In this document: in pieces, positions 1 through 11,155 of the stretch
Numbering within the stretch: the stretch's first letter is position 1
Layout of the letters: each line of letters begins with the position of its first letter
Source: Enoplolaimus lenunculus
Taxonomy: Eukaryota; Nematoda; Enoplea; Enoplida; Thoracostomopsidae
Reading direction: 5' to 3'
DNA: 64,000 nt
Assembly: GCA_030248215.1 (NCBI GenBank)
Contig: JASANG010003008.1
Coordinates: 186,001 to 250,000 of the forward strand
Made by a program: the position numbers and the translations under genes
Notes under the pieces: model-generated
Databases searched by the model: none
Seen by the model: only the letters and a program-made list of their open reading frames with translations
What the model was told of the DNA's origin: nothing

Positions 1-394
1 GAGCAAATTCAACATATTATTCGGTTACGGACTGTTATTTATTTATAACCAGCCCTCCGCCACCCTTCGTTACTGATATATACCCGGTATTGCAACTATC
101 CGTTTAATTAAACGTTTTTTGCCTTGCATCAAAAGCTTGAGCGATTTTGCAAGGTTATACATTGGAAGGTTACTTTCAAAACTTAAGTACGCTTTAAAGT
201 TTCGAACTCAAGTTTGTTTGGTCCTGGAGTAATTTATGCGCTACAATTAGGGATAATTGACATTTATGGACTCTAATCAGGGTTTATGGACTCTATCCGC
301 TTACGGACTCTTATTAAGGATACGGCTACTATTGATTGGGACTCAAGATAGGGACCCCCTCACTTATTACTTCCCTTTTATTCGGATCACTACA
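1..394 (-). mobile_element. CTGTAGTGACCC-family element, cut by the window start
   Basis: The block ends ATTCGGATCACTACAGTA, the inverted end of the family, and contains the internal GGACTC runs (agtccgtaagcggatagagtc reversed). It is an internally inverted-repeat, coding-free DNA element with TA at its ends. Confidence 0.75.
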
Positions 395-1030
395 GTATTT
401 GTCTTATATTTCAGAAATATTTGTCTTATATTTCAAAAATATATTTCTTAATCGCTCACAAAACAGCGCCTTAAATTTGAAACATTTAACTTGAAAAATT
501 TTAGGCCAATATTTCTGAAAATTTTAAGAATTAAAACTCTTGAATTCAACACATATACTTATGTCTGGAGTCTGCATAAAGACATAATTGTCTTAAATTT
601 CAGACAATATTTCTTGAATACAAAACAATTTATGTTCTGTGTACTTCCGATAGAGGCAGAATGATAAACAGTTAAAATATATTCGTCGTCCAGCCAGAAA
701 TTTCGGTCAGGATTTCTCACGGTGTCTCTAATATTTGTATACCGCCCGAGCGTACAACTAAACTTTGATTAGCATGAAAAATTACATAGCTATTAGCAAT
801 ATACGACAATAGGACTGACGACATAAAAAAATCAAAATAAATGGATGAGGTAAAGATACAACATGTGGATTTACTAACATTAATAATGTGATGTTGTATA
901 GCGATTTGGTTTGTTGGTATAGTGGTGATTTTATTGATTAAATCCGCCGCATAGCGATTTATTAAAACGATAAAATCACCAGTTGTATTTACAAAAACCG
1001 TTCGCTTTGGCAGTGAAACTACAATGCCTA
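395..1030. other. No gene seen
   Basis: AT-rich sequence with repeated cagaaatatttgtcttata phrases at 410-440 and the hairpin at 922-981. Nothing coding was supported. Confidence 0.5.
922..981. repeat. 60-bp inverted repeat
   Basis: ggtgattttattgattaaat is mirrored by atttattaaaacgataaaatcacc around a ccgccg centre, a near-perfect hairpin without the ends of any other family here. Confidence 0.7.
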
Positions 1031-1195
1031 CAGACCTGTAGCAAGTTCACCTTGTTAGGAGTGGGAGTTAAAAAATTTTAGGAGGGGTATTTCAGGGATT
1101 TGGTTGACTTACAATCAAGGATGGAAATTTTCTAGGGTGGCCAAAATATTTTTAAGGTTGCGGATTCCCCCTGGTCTCGACTTGGTTACGGGTCC
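1031..1195 (+). mobile_element. GGCCCGTAGCC-family MITE, diverged
   Basis: cagacctgtagc to ggttacgggtcc with the shared core taaaaaattttaggaggggt and gggtggccaaaat. Confidence 0.65.
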
Positions 1196-1556
1196 AACTG
1201 CATATATACACAAACCTGTAGCCAGAGGGTCTGTGCGGAGGGTCAATTTCTCCTGTATAAATTTTCGTCCCTCCGGAAAAATCTAACCATTTTAAGCTTT
1301 GTTATAACAACTGTGTGTCCCATCTAAAACTTTTTGGCAGCTCCTATAAGTTTGGGCTGGCTTCAGTCCTGTACATACATCACTCCGGTACATAGAGAAC
1401 GCAGCGTACTGTAAGCGTTGCTATGCAACCAAATGTTCGACAAATGATATAGCAACAGTGAACTGACGAGGAAGACAAAGGGCGCAACAGCATATGGGGC
1501 GGATTTGAGCTCCTCCCATTATTGAAATCAGAGAATTGCATTTCTTAAAATGGAAA

Positions 1557-1721
1557 CAGGCCTGTAGCCAGGTCATATTGCTAGAGAGGGCCAAAAATTT
1601 GTCAGGAAGGGCATTCACGGATTTTCAATAACTTACAGGCAAGATTACAAACCTTCTAAGGGTGGCCAAAAAAATTGCACGGGGGGCTGAGCCGCCCTGG
1701 CCCCCCTTGGCTACCGGCCTG
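1557..1721 (+). mobile_element. GGCCCGTAGCC-family MITE
   Basis: Ends caggcctgtagcc and ggctaccggcctg are inverted; the core has ccaaaaatttgtcaggaagg and ccccccttgg. About 165 bp, non-coding. Confidence 0.75.
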
Positions 1722-1758
1722 AATGGAACAGTTTACGAAAAAATACAAGGTTCCTATA

Positions 1759-1902
1759 TTACGAAATATTACAGTTGCATTTGGCTTTCCGCTTGCGTCG
1801 CGGGATTTCTGTCCTCATTACATTTTGCACTCCAGTGTGTGTTTTTGAAGGACCTACTGCACCGCTGGGCAAAACTTCAAAACGAATTACGCTCAGGTTG
1901 TT
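1759..1902 (-). CDS. Candidate terminal exon of the uncharacterised minus-strand gene
   Basis: After ATATTTTAG the minus strand reads NNLSVIRFEVLPSGAVGPSK, then THTGVQNVMRTEIPRRKRKA, then KCNCNIS and a stop. Entry phase 0 matches the exon ending at 3381. The KR-rich tail could be a nuclear localisation signal. Sited between repeats but itself unique here. Identity unknown. Confidence 0.4.
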   Translation of the reverse strand, partial: NNLSVIRFEVLPSGAVGPSKTHTGVQNVMRTEIPRRKRKAKCNCNIS

Positions 1903-1929
1903 CTAAAATATTTAATATCTATTTTCTTT

Positions 1930-2105
1930 TACGCGAAATCTTTAGGGCTATAATAGAGTCCGTTTAAGCTTCAGACTAATTTTTTGCTTAGGCTTTGGCT
2001 GAGGCGTTAGGAATAGGCTCATCCATACGCTTAGACTTAGGCTTAGGCTTAGGCTTAGGAATATGCTTAAACTACTGTTCCGGCCCTGTTCTATACATGG
2101 GTCAA
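1930..2105 (-). repeat. TTAGGC-hexamer element, second type
   Basis: A run of cttaggcttagg follows gtttaagcttcagactaatt and ends at actgttccggccctgttctatacatggg. The same right border occurs at 62.99 kb, so this is a defined element and not a random tract. Confidence 0.75.
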
Positions 2106-2247
2106 TTTTTTTGTACCCCTCGTAACAATTTTCTAGTCTTCCATGGAAAGCGAACTGGCTTCGGCCCTGATTAGCTAGTCTAGCGTATAACTTCGCAATT
2201 TCGCTTCTTTTTCAAATATTATATAATATATTATATATATCATATAT

Positions 2248-2496
2248 CAGGGTTCAACCGGAGGTGAAACTTAGGGAGTCGGAATGCAACGAAATTTGCC
2301 GGAGTATGATGTAAGGCCAATTTTAGGTAGTTAATATAATGTTTAGCTTGCTAATTTTAGGAAATATCCCTAAGTTGTAGTTGAATCGTTCCGTTGTTTT
2401 ACGCTTATTTTTTACTAAATCTTGGCAAACCGGAGCCGCAGCCGGAGACAGATTTTCTTTTGGAGCCAGATGCAAACCACCGGTTATACACTGATA
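2248..2496 (+). mobile_element. CAGGGTGCAACCGGAGG-family element
   Basis: cagggttcaaccggaggtg to accaccggttatacactg; inner blocks ttaatataatgtttagcttgc and ggagccgcagccggag recur at 45.3 and 56.1 kb. Confidence 0.7.
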
Positions 2497-2710
2497 TTGA
2501 TTATATGTTTAATATATTATATATTTAACGCAGCCGCGCTTACATTTCTGCTGATATGTTTTGTGTTTACATGACGCTACTGCAAACGACACTAAATTAG
2601 TTTAACTAAACGTTCATAATCGCTGATACATCATTTTCAGATGGTACAGCTGGCAGGTGGACAAGCTTGCAATAACATAACAATTACAAAATATACTTCA
2701 TATTTATATT

Positions 2711-2946
2711 GGCCAATGTTACTTTAAGGGGCGTAACAGCAAATTAAGCGGCGTATTCCTAAGCCTAAGCCTAAGCGTTGCAAAATTGTGTTCTTAAGCC
2801 TAAGCCTAAACCTAAGCCTAAGCAAAAAATGTGTTCCTAAGCCTAAGCCTAAACCTAAACCTAAGGAAAAAATGTAATCTGGAATCTAAACCTACTCTTT
2901 TATAGATCCACCAGAAACCTGGACGTCCCTTAAAGTAACATGGGCC
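2711..2946 (+). mobile_element. TIR element carrying TAAGCC telomere-like hexamers
   Basis: Ends GGCCAATGTTACTTTAAGGG and CCCTTAAAGTAACATGGGCC are inverted repeats of about 20 bp. Between them are several runs of CCTAAG(C) hexamers in one orientation. Non-coding. Confidence 0.85.
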
Positions 2947-3139
2947 TTTATATTCATGACTGTTTATGAATATGTTTAACAAAACGAGTTTCTTTTTCGT
3001 TAGCCGTCTCCCGAGCTGGTGTTTGTCCAAAAATGCTACAATTTACAATTATCAAAATTTTTGCATATAAAGATATTGGTCCATGCGAAGATGACGGGCG
3101 TAATGTTTTATTGTGGGACAAGAACAGAATAAGCCTTAA

Positions 3140-3235
3140 GCTTTAGACTAATTGTTTTGCTTGGCTTAGGCTTAGGCGTAGGAATAAACTCATTCTTACG
3201 CTTAGGCTTATAAGCTTAGGTTTAGTCTTAAAAAC
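3140..3235 (-). repeat. Degenerate TTAGGC-hexamer copy
   Basis: Contains gctttagactaattgttttgcttggcttaggc and later cttaggcttataagcttagg, matching the second hexamer element. Confidence 0.6.
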
Positions 3236-3380
3236 TCAGACAAAATGCCTAGTGATGCAAAAATCAAAACAAAACGAATAGCGAACTGCATTGGACATTT
3301 GCAATTGTAAAACTGAGTTGAAAAACAATAATCTAATGTGTTCGGTATATCAAAAACAAGGAATAAAAGACAATTAACAC

Positions 3381-3494
3381 TATTATCTGTTTTTGTTTTC
3401 CCGACAAACGGCGCTCATGAATGTGTAATAAACGCTGAACTGCTCTTGATGTTTTGCTATGTGAACATACAGGCGGCAGTTGATTGGCTTCCAT
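3381..3494 (-). CDS. Candidate internal exon of the uncharacterised minus-strand gene
   Basis: A pyrimidine tract and CGAG acceptor precede 38 open codons on the minus strand: MEANQLPPVCSHSKTSRAVQ, then RLLHIHERRLSGKQKQII, then a gtgtta donor in phase 0. The basic, helix-prone end is coding-like. The same DNA also has a 65-codon open frame on the plus strand, which looks less protein-like. Confidence 0.4.
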
Positions 3495-3870
3495 CTCGAG
3501 TAAAAAGCAGTCAATACGCCATCAAAGGGTCATGAAGTAAATGAAAAGAATTTTTAAAAAACTGGCTTCGCAAAATTCTAAGGCTATTTTAATAGGCAAT
3601 TCCAATGTTTTTTGTATGAGTCAAATTGTCAACTAAGCTGGTGACAAGTTTAGTTTGAGCATTAAAACCTATTAACTTGGGTATGTCTTTTGAATTGAGC
3701 GTACGAATTGGTTTATATAAGTATATAAAAATGTTATTTTACAGAAGAACACTAGTTTTTCACTTCCGCATTTATTCGTAGACCAACTGTTAAACATTTT
3801 AGTGACCTGAATAAGAGGCAGGACAGTGATATTTATTTGGCCTATCCAGAGGAAACCCCGTGTTTTGCGG

Positions 3871-3965
3871 GACCGTAGCCAGAGGGGTTGCCAAGGGGGC
3901 TCAGGCCGCTGAATAAAATTTGGGGCCTTCTAGAAAATTTTCAACATTATATACTTGTAAGTCAT
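3871..3965 (-). mobile_element. GGCCCGTAGCC-family fragment
   Basis: gggaccgtagccagaggg, ccaagggggctcagg, cttctagaaaattttcaac; the partner end may be at 4487-4557 (ttggctactggcctg). Confidence 0.55.
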
Positions 3966-4591
3966 CAATACAGTTGTATCTCTTTCTGAAATATGTGTAT
4001 CCCAATTAACAACGTAACGTAGCTACGGTAGTGGCGGATCCAGAAATTCTTTGTGGGGGATGCACAACTGATTAATATTAAGTTTTGGTACATGTTCATA
4101 AATATTTTACGCATATAAAAACAGCCACAAGTGACACAAAAACTCATACGTATGCATATGCATGTAATACATGTATCGCTAACGAAAAAACCTTAAAGTA
4201 GAAAAAATGCATTCATTAAAGCGGATGTTGCATAAATTTCTAGCCTATGATATTTTGGTTATTACTCGGACGAAGCGGTTTTATGTTCTTTTTTCCGTAC
4301 TTTCAAAAATCAACATAAGTACAATTACGTTGGTTTTAATGAATTTATAGGACAATGATTAGAAACGTCACATAGAAAGTTAGGTGTGCTGAGTTTCTGG
4401 GCGAAGCCCCTAAACAACTGAAATCTTGAGATATCGGAACAAAAAATTTGCATTGTAAGTTTGATTTCAATCCTGAAAAAATTACACAGTAGCCGAGGGG
4501 TGGATACATCACCCATCTCCCCATCCCCCCGCATGCGCCCTTGGCTACTGGCCTGAACAGCTGAGATAAATATTGTTAAGTTGGTATTGAC

Positions 4592-4741
4592 CGTTTGGCA
4601 ATTTTCGGGCTGTCGTCTAGAAGGGGGCTGAATTTTTTTGGCATCTTGTCTACACCAAGGTGTTCTCAGCAAATCCTCAACAATCGTAATTTTCAAAAAT
4701 GCAAAATTATTCGTGAAATAATCAGTGAAGGCCACGAGAAG
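4592..4741 (-). CDS. Candidate internal exon of the uncharacterised minus-strand gene
   Basis: A 50-codon open stretch follows a GCATATAAG acceptor. It reads LLVAFTDYFTNNFAFLKITI, then VEDLLRTPWCRQDAKKIQPP, and ends at ACG|gtcaat in phase 0, which fits the next candidate exon at 3494. Composition is coding-like and it is not repeated elsewhere in the window. The donor is weak. It may instead be a separate gene piece. Confidence 0.4.
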
Positions 4742-5810
4742 CTTATATGCAAAAAATTTTAAAATCCGACATTCCAACCATTTTTAGACAATCCGGCGGA
4801 AAACACCACAGCTATAAGTGTTGACTAATAACAGACGAGTTAAACGTTAATATGCTCTGATTCGAACTGTGTACCATTTGTGACATTTTGAAGAAATAAA
4901 ATAAAGATATTCAATTGTCATCAAGTGAAACATGTCGATCTCTTCGAGAACAACTAATTACAAAATCACATGCCTCTTATAAAATATTAACACTGCCCGT
5001 ACTATTTTTGTCTGTGCTCTTACGAACCATATTTACTAAATCGCACTGAAACTGCCATTACTTTGTGGAAATACAAAGGATATCTTGCAATTCAGTTTTG
5101 TTGTGTTCAAATTAAATTATCGAATGTTGCGTTTTGACACAACTCGCCTGACAATCCAGTACAGGAAACAATGTTTCCAATTAATGTTTTATGCAAATTT
5201 AAATTTTATTCAAATATTTACAAGATTATATATCGGGGCTTTCGGTATTTGCATTGATACCCAGCTGTTTCTTTTAATAATAATCAAGTTGGTGATCAAT
5301 CCTAGAGCTATCTTCGCTCAAGTGTGTATAGTACCCAGAGCCAGTTAGCGATAGATCCACAAAGAAATCGAACCGCCACAGCTGCGGATCTGAAATACTG
5401 CGCGGTGGTAGGAAAATCTAATAACGGAAGTACATATTATTACCAGTTAGGTTCTTAGATGCATAGTTACTTTGGCACAATTTATCACTCGAACAGAATC
5501 TTATCAAGTATTGGTTAATATTACCAACACGAACTCGAAAACTATTAACGAAAACGTTAGATCGTTGTAAGTAAGCCTCAAATCACGGTCATTGTTCGAA
5601 ACCAGCACCTTATCCGCTGGGTCAGTTCCGCTTCCAGGTGTCCGTATATGAACAATTATCATAGTTCATGTTTTATACGACGTATATACAAATCGGGATT
5701 TCCTACATAAAAAATTTTAAACATTGAGGTCAAATATGGGTTTTGGTAGAAAGAGAAGGCACCAAAACATGTTGCACCGAAAATCAACTTCGATAAAGTT
5801 TGAAAAAGAT

Positions 5811-6015
5811 TACACGGGAAAAAATGGTGAGTCAAATTGACTCTCTCCGAAATAGGCTTTTCCGGACTACACCTACTGAGTCAAAATTTGACTCCGCCAG
5901 AGTCAAAATGAGTCGAATTTAACTGAGGCGGATACGAATTTTAACTCAGTTTGTGTAGTCAGGAAAAGTCTATTTCGGAGAGAATCAATTTGACTCATCA
6001 TTTTTTTGCAGTGTA
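5811..6015 (+). mobile_element. Foldback MITE, GAGTCAAATTTGACTC family
   Basis: TACACGGGAAAAAATGG at one end and CATTTTTTTGCAGTGTA at the other. The two halves are near-complementary, so the whole copy folds into one hairpin. No ORF. Confidence 0.85.
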
Positions 6016-6747
6016 GCTAAGTAATTAAAAAAACATTTCCACCCAATCTTAATTTACTAACACCCGCATTATAGTATAAAATTTGGTGAAATCTCCACCT
6101 ATGGCCATCAAGTACTTTTAGACGGCTTCCAGGTGATCAGGTCAGAACTACAAACGTTTGACATAAATTGGTCATTTACTTTAAATAATGTTGAATCAAA
6201 CTTATTTCGACCCAAAATAGCAAAAACGATAAAAGCGACAGCATTTTTACTTCAGAGTGTCGAACATCGTTGACATACGCTGTGCTCAAAAACTAGAAAC
6301 CTATTTATTTGTAAGAACCTGTTAAAAAGCAAATTCGTTTTAACCAGTCAGTAGTTTTTTCGGTTAAATCACCACGAAAAAACCGACGTGCCCACCACTG
6401 GAAATGCGCCACAGAAGCAAAAAAGTTCCCGTTTTGCAAGTTTGAAACCGGTCGCTTGTGTCTATACAAACAGATTTATTTGTAAACGGCGATATTAGTG
6501 TACGGTTTGAACTAAAATCACCCAAGCTGTAGAGGTTTTATACGGTATCAAAATCATCAAAATGTTTAGGGTATAAATTAAGGTCTGCAATATTATCAGT
6601 GCACTGTTTTTGTTCATTACATGGTTAACATTGACAATTTCCATATGTGTGCAATAAAATATCTCGACAATTTCTGTTGTTCGCTGTAAGTCGGTTCGAA
6701 TTTGAATTTATTGCATATTTGAGCTTTTCATAACTTTTGTGTATCAC

Positions 6748-6807
6748 CTCGCACACAATTTTGAATTTTTCAAAACTCCGACGCGCGATGCCGTTTCAAA
6801 TCGGAAC
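6748..6807 (-). CDS. Candidate exon 3 of the uncharacterised minus-strand gene
   Basis: After a TGATTAAG acceptor the minus strand reads FRFETASRVGVLKNSKLCA and ends at AG|gtgata. Its entry phase matches the exit of the exon ending at 7222 (AA+G gives Lys). It is only 60 nt, so this could be chance. It ends in phase 2 and therefore needs one more exon before 4741. Confidence 0.3.
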
Positions 6808-7221
6808 CTTAATCAATCAATTTATAAAAAATTCAAATTTTGGAGGGAAATCAGCGCAGGTCATAGATAACTCAAATATGTAAGAAAACTTAAAGGCGGA
6901 CATTTTTAGCTAACACGAAACGAGTCAAATATTTTTGGTCGTCAAGTTTAGCTGCGCAATATATAAATTAACTCAGCCAGTGCAAATTCCCTTTTTACGT
7001 ACAATTTGACAATTTTTATGAGCCGCTTAATCTGTAAAATAAATAGTACCAGTCAACGTGGTTACAATTTGGCAACCCTAAAAATCCCTTTTTTAGAACG
7101 TGTTCCAATTTTCATACCTATATAAAACAGTCATTTGGAACACTGAGCCAAATTCTTATGTGGGGCGTTCCAAATTTAATAATATAGATTACTGTATCAA
7201 TATAAGAGCTATTATTCTTAC

Positions 7222-8256
7222 TTTGATTCGGATCTATCCATTGTTGAGTAATCAGGAACAGCTGTTGTCACCAATTCGCCTTGTGCAACATCCACACGCT
7301 CGCTGGGCAAACGAATTTCCCACGCTTTTTCAATGGGCTCGATACAAATTGACTCACTTGAACCCGGCAACGCCATAAGTTCACCCAGAGGTTCGAAAAC
7401 TGCCGGTGACAGCCAGCTATGCGCAGTCTGGTCATCTGCCCAAATATTTTGCGATCTGCTTGCCGCCCATGAATTAATTTTTTCAATTTTTCGTTGACCT
7501 TGGCCTCTTCTCGCGGAACTTGCCGAATTTGGGCGTGTTTTAGTCCGGTTACAAGGGCGTTGGTTTGACGAACTTGACCTGAATGCATTTATTTGGTATT
7601 TGTGTACTTTTCCTCACACTGGTGTGTTACATTTGATACACTGCAAAAAATGGTGAGTCAAATTATTGACTCTCTCCGAAATAGGCTTTTGCGGACTGCA
7701 CAAACTGAGTCAAAATTCGACTCCGCCAGAGTCAAATTCGACTCAATGAATCACTAAGTGAGTCAAATTGGACTCTGGCGGAGTTGAATTTGACTCAGTT
7801 TGTGTAGCCCGAAAAGCCTATTTCGGAGAGAGTCAATTTGACTCACCATTTTTTGCAGTGTACAATGCAAAAGTATCTCAACACACACTACTGCTTATTA
7901 TCATTCTGAGCCTAAAAGTTTATGCTCGATTTAGGCACTGGCTCAGTCTAACGCTTGGGTAACCTTAAGCCTAACCTAAGCCTAAGCCTCAGTCCCTGCC
8001 TATAATATAATCCAGCCATTAGGGATGACTTTTGAAATAAGGCGATAGTAAACAAGCACCTGTTGTTTTCGCTGTCAATTTTCGATGCTTCGCAAGGATG
8101 CACAGTGCTTTTTACACGGTCAAGAATTCCGCGTTCAATACCCGTCGAGCTATCAGTTGAGCAAGCGCTTGATAAGCTTCGCACTGACGCAAGTTTTTGA
8201 GCTGCAAATTCAAGCTGACTCGTAGTCGTTGCGGACCATTTTCGAAAATAATCCAT
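7222..8256 (-). CDS. Uncharacterised gene, exons 1 and 2
   Basis: Exon 1 runs 8256-8060 from an ATG (MDYFRKWSATTTSQLEFAAQ) to an AG|gtgctt donor in phase 2. Exon 2 runs 7578-7222, opening after ATTCAG in the matching phase and ending at AA|gtaaga. Exon 2 stays open for 118 codons in a frame that has no start codon of its own, and the stretch is clearly more GC-rich than its surroundings. The product is Ser/Arg-rich (RPNSASSARRGQGQRKIEKI) and then more ordered and acidic (WLSPAVFEPLGELMALPG, PIEKAWEIRLPSERVDV). I do not recognise a domain. No signal peptide or membrane segment is visible. The gene continues to lower coordinates; candidate downstream exons are listed separately. It could be a lineage-specific or fast-evolving protein. 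Confidence 0.65.
7637..7862 (+). mobile_element. Foldback MITE, GAGTCAAATTTGACTC family
   Basis: Intact copy from TACACTGCAAAAAATGG to CCATTTTTTGCAGTGTA. Arms contain the 16-bp palindrome GAGTCAAATTTGACTC and relatives. It lies between exons 1 and 2 of the minus-strand gene. Confidence 0.9.
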
Positions 8257-8366
8257 TGTAATAAAAGTTACAATAAATAATTTTATACGTATTTAATTGC
8301 GTAAATAGATTTACTAAGTACAATTGATTCTGTCTGAAATATAGTTCTTGTCCGAAAACGATCATC

Positions 8367-8519
8367 GGGGCCTGCTGTTTAGGTTCGGGGGGCTAAAAAA
8401 TTTTAGGAGGTGCATTCAAGGGTTTTTAGTCACTTGCAAGCAAGGTTGAAAAATTTCTACCGAGCCCAACACTTTCCCGGGAGAGCTGAGCCCCCTTGGC
8501 CCCCCTTCGCTACGGGCCC
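8367..8519 (+). mobile_element. GGCCCGTAGCC-family MITE
   Basis: ggggcctg to cgctacgggccca, core ctaaaaaattttaggagg and gagcccccttggcccccc. Confidence 0.7.
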
Positions 8520-8802
8520 ACTGGGAGACCTGTGGATTACGAGACAACTGAATTAGAGTTAGAAATAACTGTCGATGTATTGTTTTGGATAGGTTTTACG
8601 CATAGGCTTGCGCTGTACTTGCGCCACCGCACACCACCAAATAGATTTCGCTTGTATTTTTGTTAGCAACGCATGTGCAGCGGCTTGCGGCGGCGCCCGG
8701 CACAATAAAGTAGAGCGCAATCCTTAAGCTTAGACCTATGCTAATTTAGGCTTAGGCCTAGGGTTACGCTTAGTCGGTATGCCCTTATAGTTTGGCTAAT
8801 TA

Positions 8803-9232
8803 CTGTATTGACCCGAATAAGAGTGGGGTAGTTAGAGGGGGTCCCCATTTTGAGTCCCAGTCAATAGGAGTCCGTATTCCTAATAAGAGTCCGCAAGCGG
8901 ATAGAGTCCCTAAACCCTAATTAGAGTCCATAAACGTCGATTATCTCTAATTATAGCGCATAAATGACTCAGGCCCAAATATAGTTGAGTTCAAAACCTT
9001 AAAGCCTACTTAAGTTTTGAAGGTACATTCCTATTTATCGCTCAAGCTTTGGATTCAAGACCAATAAATGTTAAAGTTAACGGATACTTGCAACAACGGA
9101 TATATGTCAGTCACGAAGGTCAGCGGACGGCGGGTTAAAAATGAATAACAGTCCGTAACTGAATGACAAGGGGGTTCCCTTTGGAGAGGCCAAATAAACA
9201 TCAGTCCACCCTCTTATTCGGGTCACTACAGT
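8803..9232 (+). mobile_element. CTGTAGTGACCC-family MITE, full length
   Basis: Starts TACTGTATTGACCCGAATA and ends TTATTCGGGTCACTACAGTA, giving inverted ends of about 20 bp flanked by TA. It is about 430 bp with no ORF. TA targets and size suggest a Tc1/mariner-type non-autonomous element, but no transposase is present to confirm it. Confidence 0.85.
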
Positions 9233-9233
9233 A

Positions 9234-10694
9234 CACAGTGACTGTGGTGTCTCTTGTACACAAAGTTTTGGTTTTGCGGTGTAATAAATTCTGTATAAAA
9301 GATGCCAGGTTGCAGTTTTACAACACTTCAGGCGAAAACCGTTCTGCTTAAGATAGTGCGCTTACTCAACAGATGCTACTTCATTATACCCCGTGTCAAA
9401 ATGTTAGAAGATTTTAAGAAAACCCGGAATAAAGAAACGAGCTTTACATTTTACGAGCTGACCCCTACGAATCCGGTGGTATATATCCAGCAGTGTTCAT
9501 TCTTTTTTTGTTCTATGATGATAATATGATAATTTGAGATATCAACGCAGTTTGTGACAACGATCACTTGTATAATAAAGTGAAATAGTTCCATTATATA
9601 TACGTAAAAGGGGTAGCATCCTATACAACACAAAATGTAAAATAAAAGTTTAGTTTCTTCTCTCAAAAGTTCCGATATTTTGAAATTACTATTAAAAATA
9701 GCGCTATATATGCTTTAAATGACGTGCGGCGCCATACGTCACCGTCCGACGCCATACGTCACCATTCGTCACCCACGTACGATACCGCACGGTGACTACA
9801 GTGACGTACGGCGCCGCACGACTAGCATAGCGCTTCCCTAAATTGAAAACTGAAACGTAAAATTGCGTTAAACAGTTTTTACTATTAACACAGCTAAGCT
9901 ATGCACAGAACCAAAATATTGCACCACCGTTTGCGCAACAATTTTAGTTCTCAAAAAAGCCACAAAATTGTGTTTGTTTATGTATTAATTAAAACAAAAC
10001 ATGAAACAGTAGCCGGAGCTCATTCGAGTTACTTTTGCCAGCAGTATTTTGCAAACAGCACAACGCAGCTAATCCCACCCCACCTCGTTGACAGTGGTAA
10101 TATTAGTTTCTTAGTAGTATATTCTTGTCGAAAGTACCGGCTACATATACGAGAAAGAAAGCGCATGGCGAAGCGTGGACGTGTGAAATATCGGAATCGG
10201 AAATACAAAATGGCGGACTGTTCGAGTAAAGAATGTTTTTTAACAATGTGAACTAATCGAATGCATGTGTTGACCAGCAAAATTAACCTATTTTTATTTT
10301 CTACGCGGGCTTGGTATGTTTTTTCTGAACTAAAAAACATAAGCCTTTACCTTAGCCTAATGCTAAACGTGAACTTAAGACCGAACGATAGTCGTAACTT
10401 AAATTTAGGGTGCAGTGTACAAGAGCCAAATACTGAAAAATCATCCAAAGACAAGTTACACAACTTTATCTTTATGTGTTTGTTCAAAATGTGATCCACA
10501 TCATAGATTGACAAAACAGGTGGATTTTGCATTTGAAAAAGTTGCCTGATATAAAGGTTGACCAGTGTTGCCAGTTGAACTCTAGGCGATACTTCTCCAG
10601 GCTATCGAATTGCAAATTTTTACCAATTTTTCAACTGAATATATGAAACAAGATAGCATGTGTAAAGTTTACAAAAACTGTAATTGAAAATGCT
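9234..10694. other. No gene supported
   Basis: Contains the foldback at 9.7 kb. A 9901-10251 plus frame ends in a basic peptide (MAKRGRVKYRNRKYKMADCS) and has a good start context at 10166, but no family match or partner exon was found. Confidence 0.4.
9701..9833 (+). mobile_element. GC-rich foldback element
   Basis: GCGCTATA at the left and TATAGCGC-like (catagcgc) at the right bound a GC-rich core of CGTCACC/GGTGACG repeats such as atacgtcaccgtccgacgcc. The halves are complementary. Non-coding. Confidence 0.7.
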
Positions 10695-10883
10695 GGCCAA
10701 TGTTACTTTTATGGACGTAACAGTAGATTAAGCGTATTCCCAAGCCTAGCCTAAGCCCAAGCGTTGCAACAATAAGTTCCAAAGCCTAAGCTTAAGCCTA
10801 AGTAAAAAATGTAATCTAGAATCTAAACCTACTTTTTTATAGACCCACCAGAAACCTTGACGCCTCTTAAAGTAACATGGGCC
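10695..10883 (+). mobile_element. TIR element carrying TAAGCC hexamers, second copy
   Basis: GGCCAATGTTACTTTTATGG to CTTAAAGTAACATGGGCC with the same internal blocks (gtaatctagaatctaaacctac, ccaccagaaacc) but fewer hexamers than the 2.7-kb copy. Confidence 0.85.
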
Positions 10884-11155
10884 AACCAAAATGCTTGTAC
10901 TTTCGGAATATGAAAAGCGATAGGTACCTATTAACGTTTTGAAAAGCATGCATCTCAAGTATTACAATATAAATGAAGGTACATTTGTGGTTGTAAAGCG
11001 ATATAGCAAATTTAAATTGTACAAACATACAGGCTCGTGTACACTTATTTCCATATTTTGGCTTAGGCTTTTTTCAGGTTAGACTTAGGTTTAAGAAAAG
11101 GCTTACCTATTTCCTAAACCTACGTTTTGGTTAAGCCTGAACCTTAGTCTGAGCG

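Noticed and set aside
2711-2946. Subtelomere or telomere fusion scar
   Set aside because: The hexamers are degenerate, scattered over the window and bounded by defined inverted ends.
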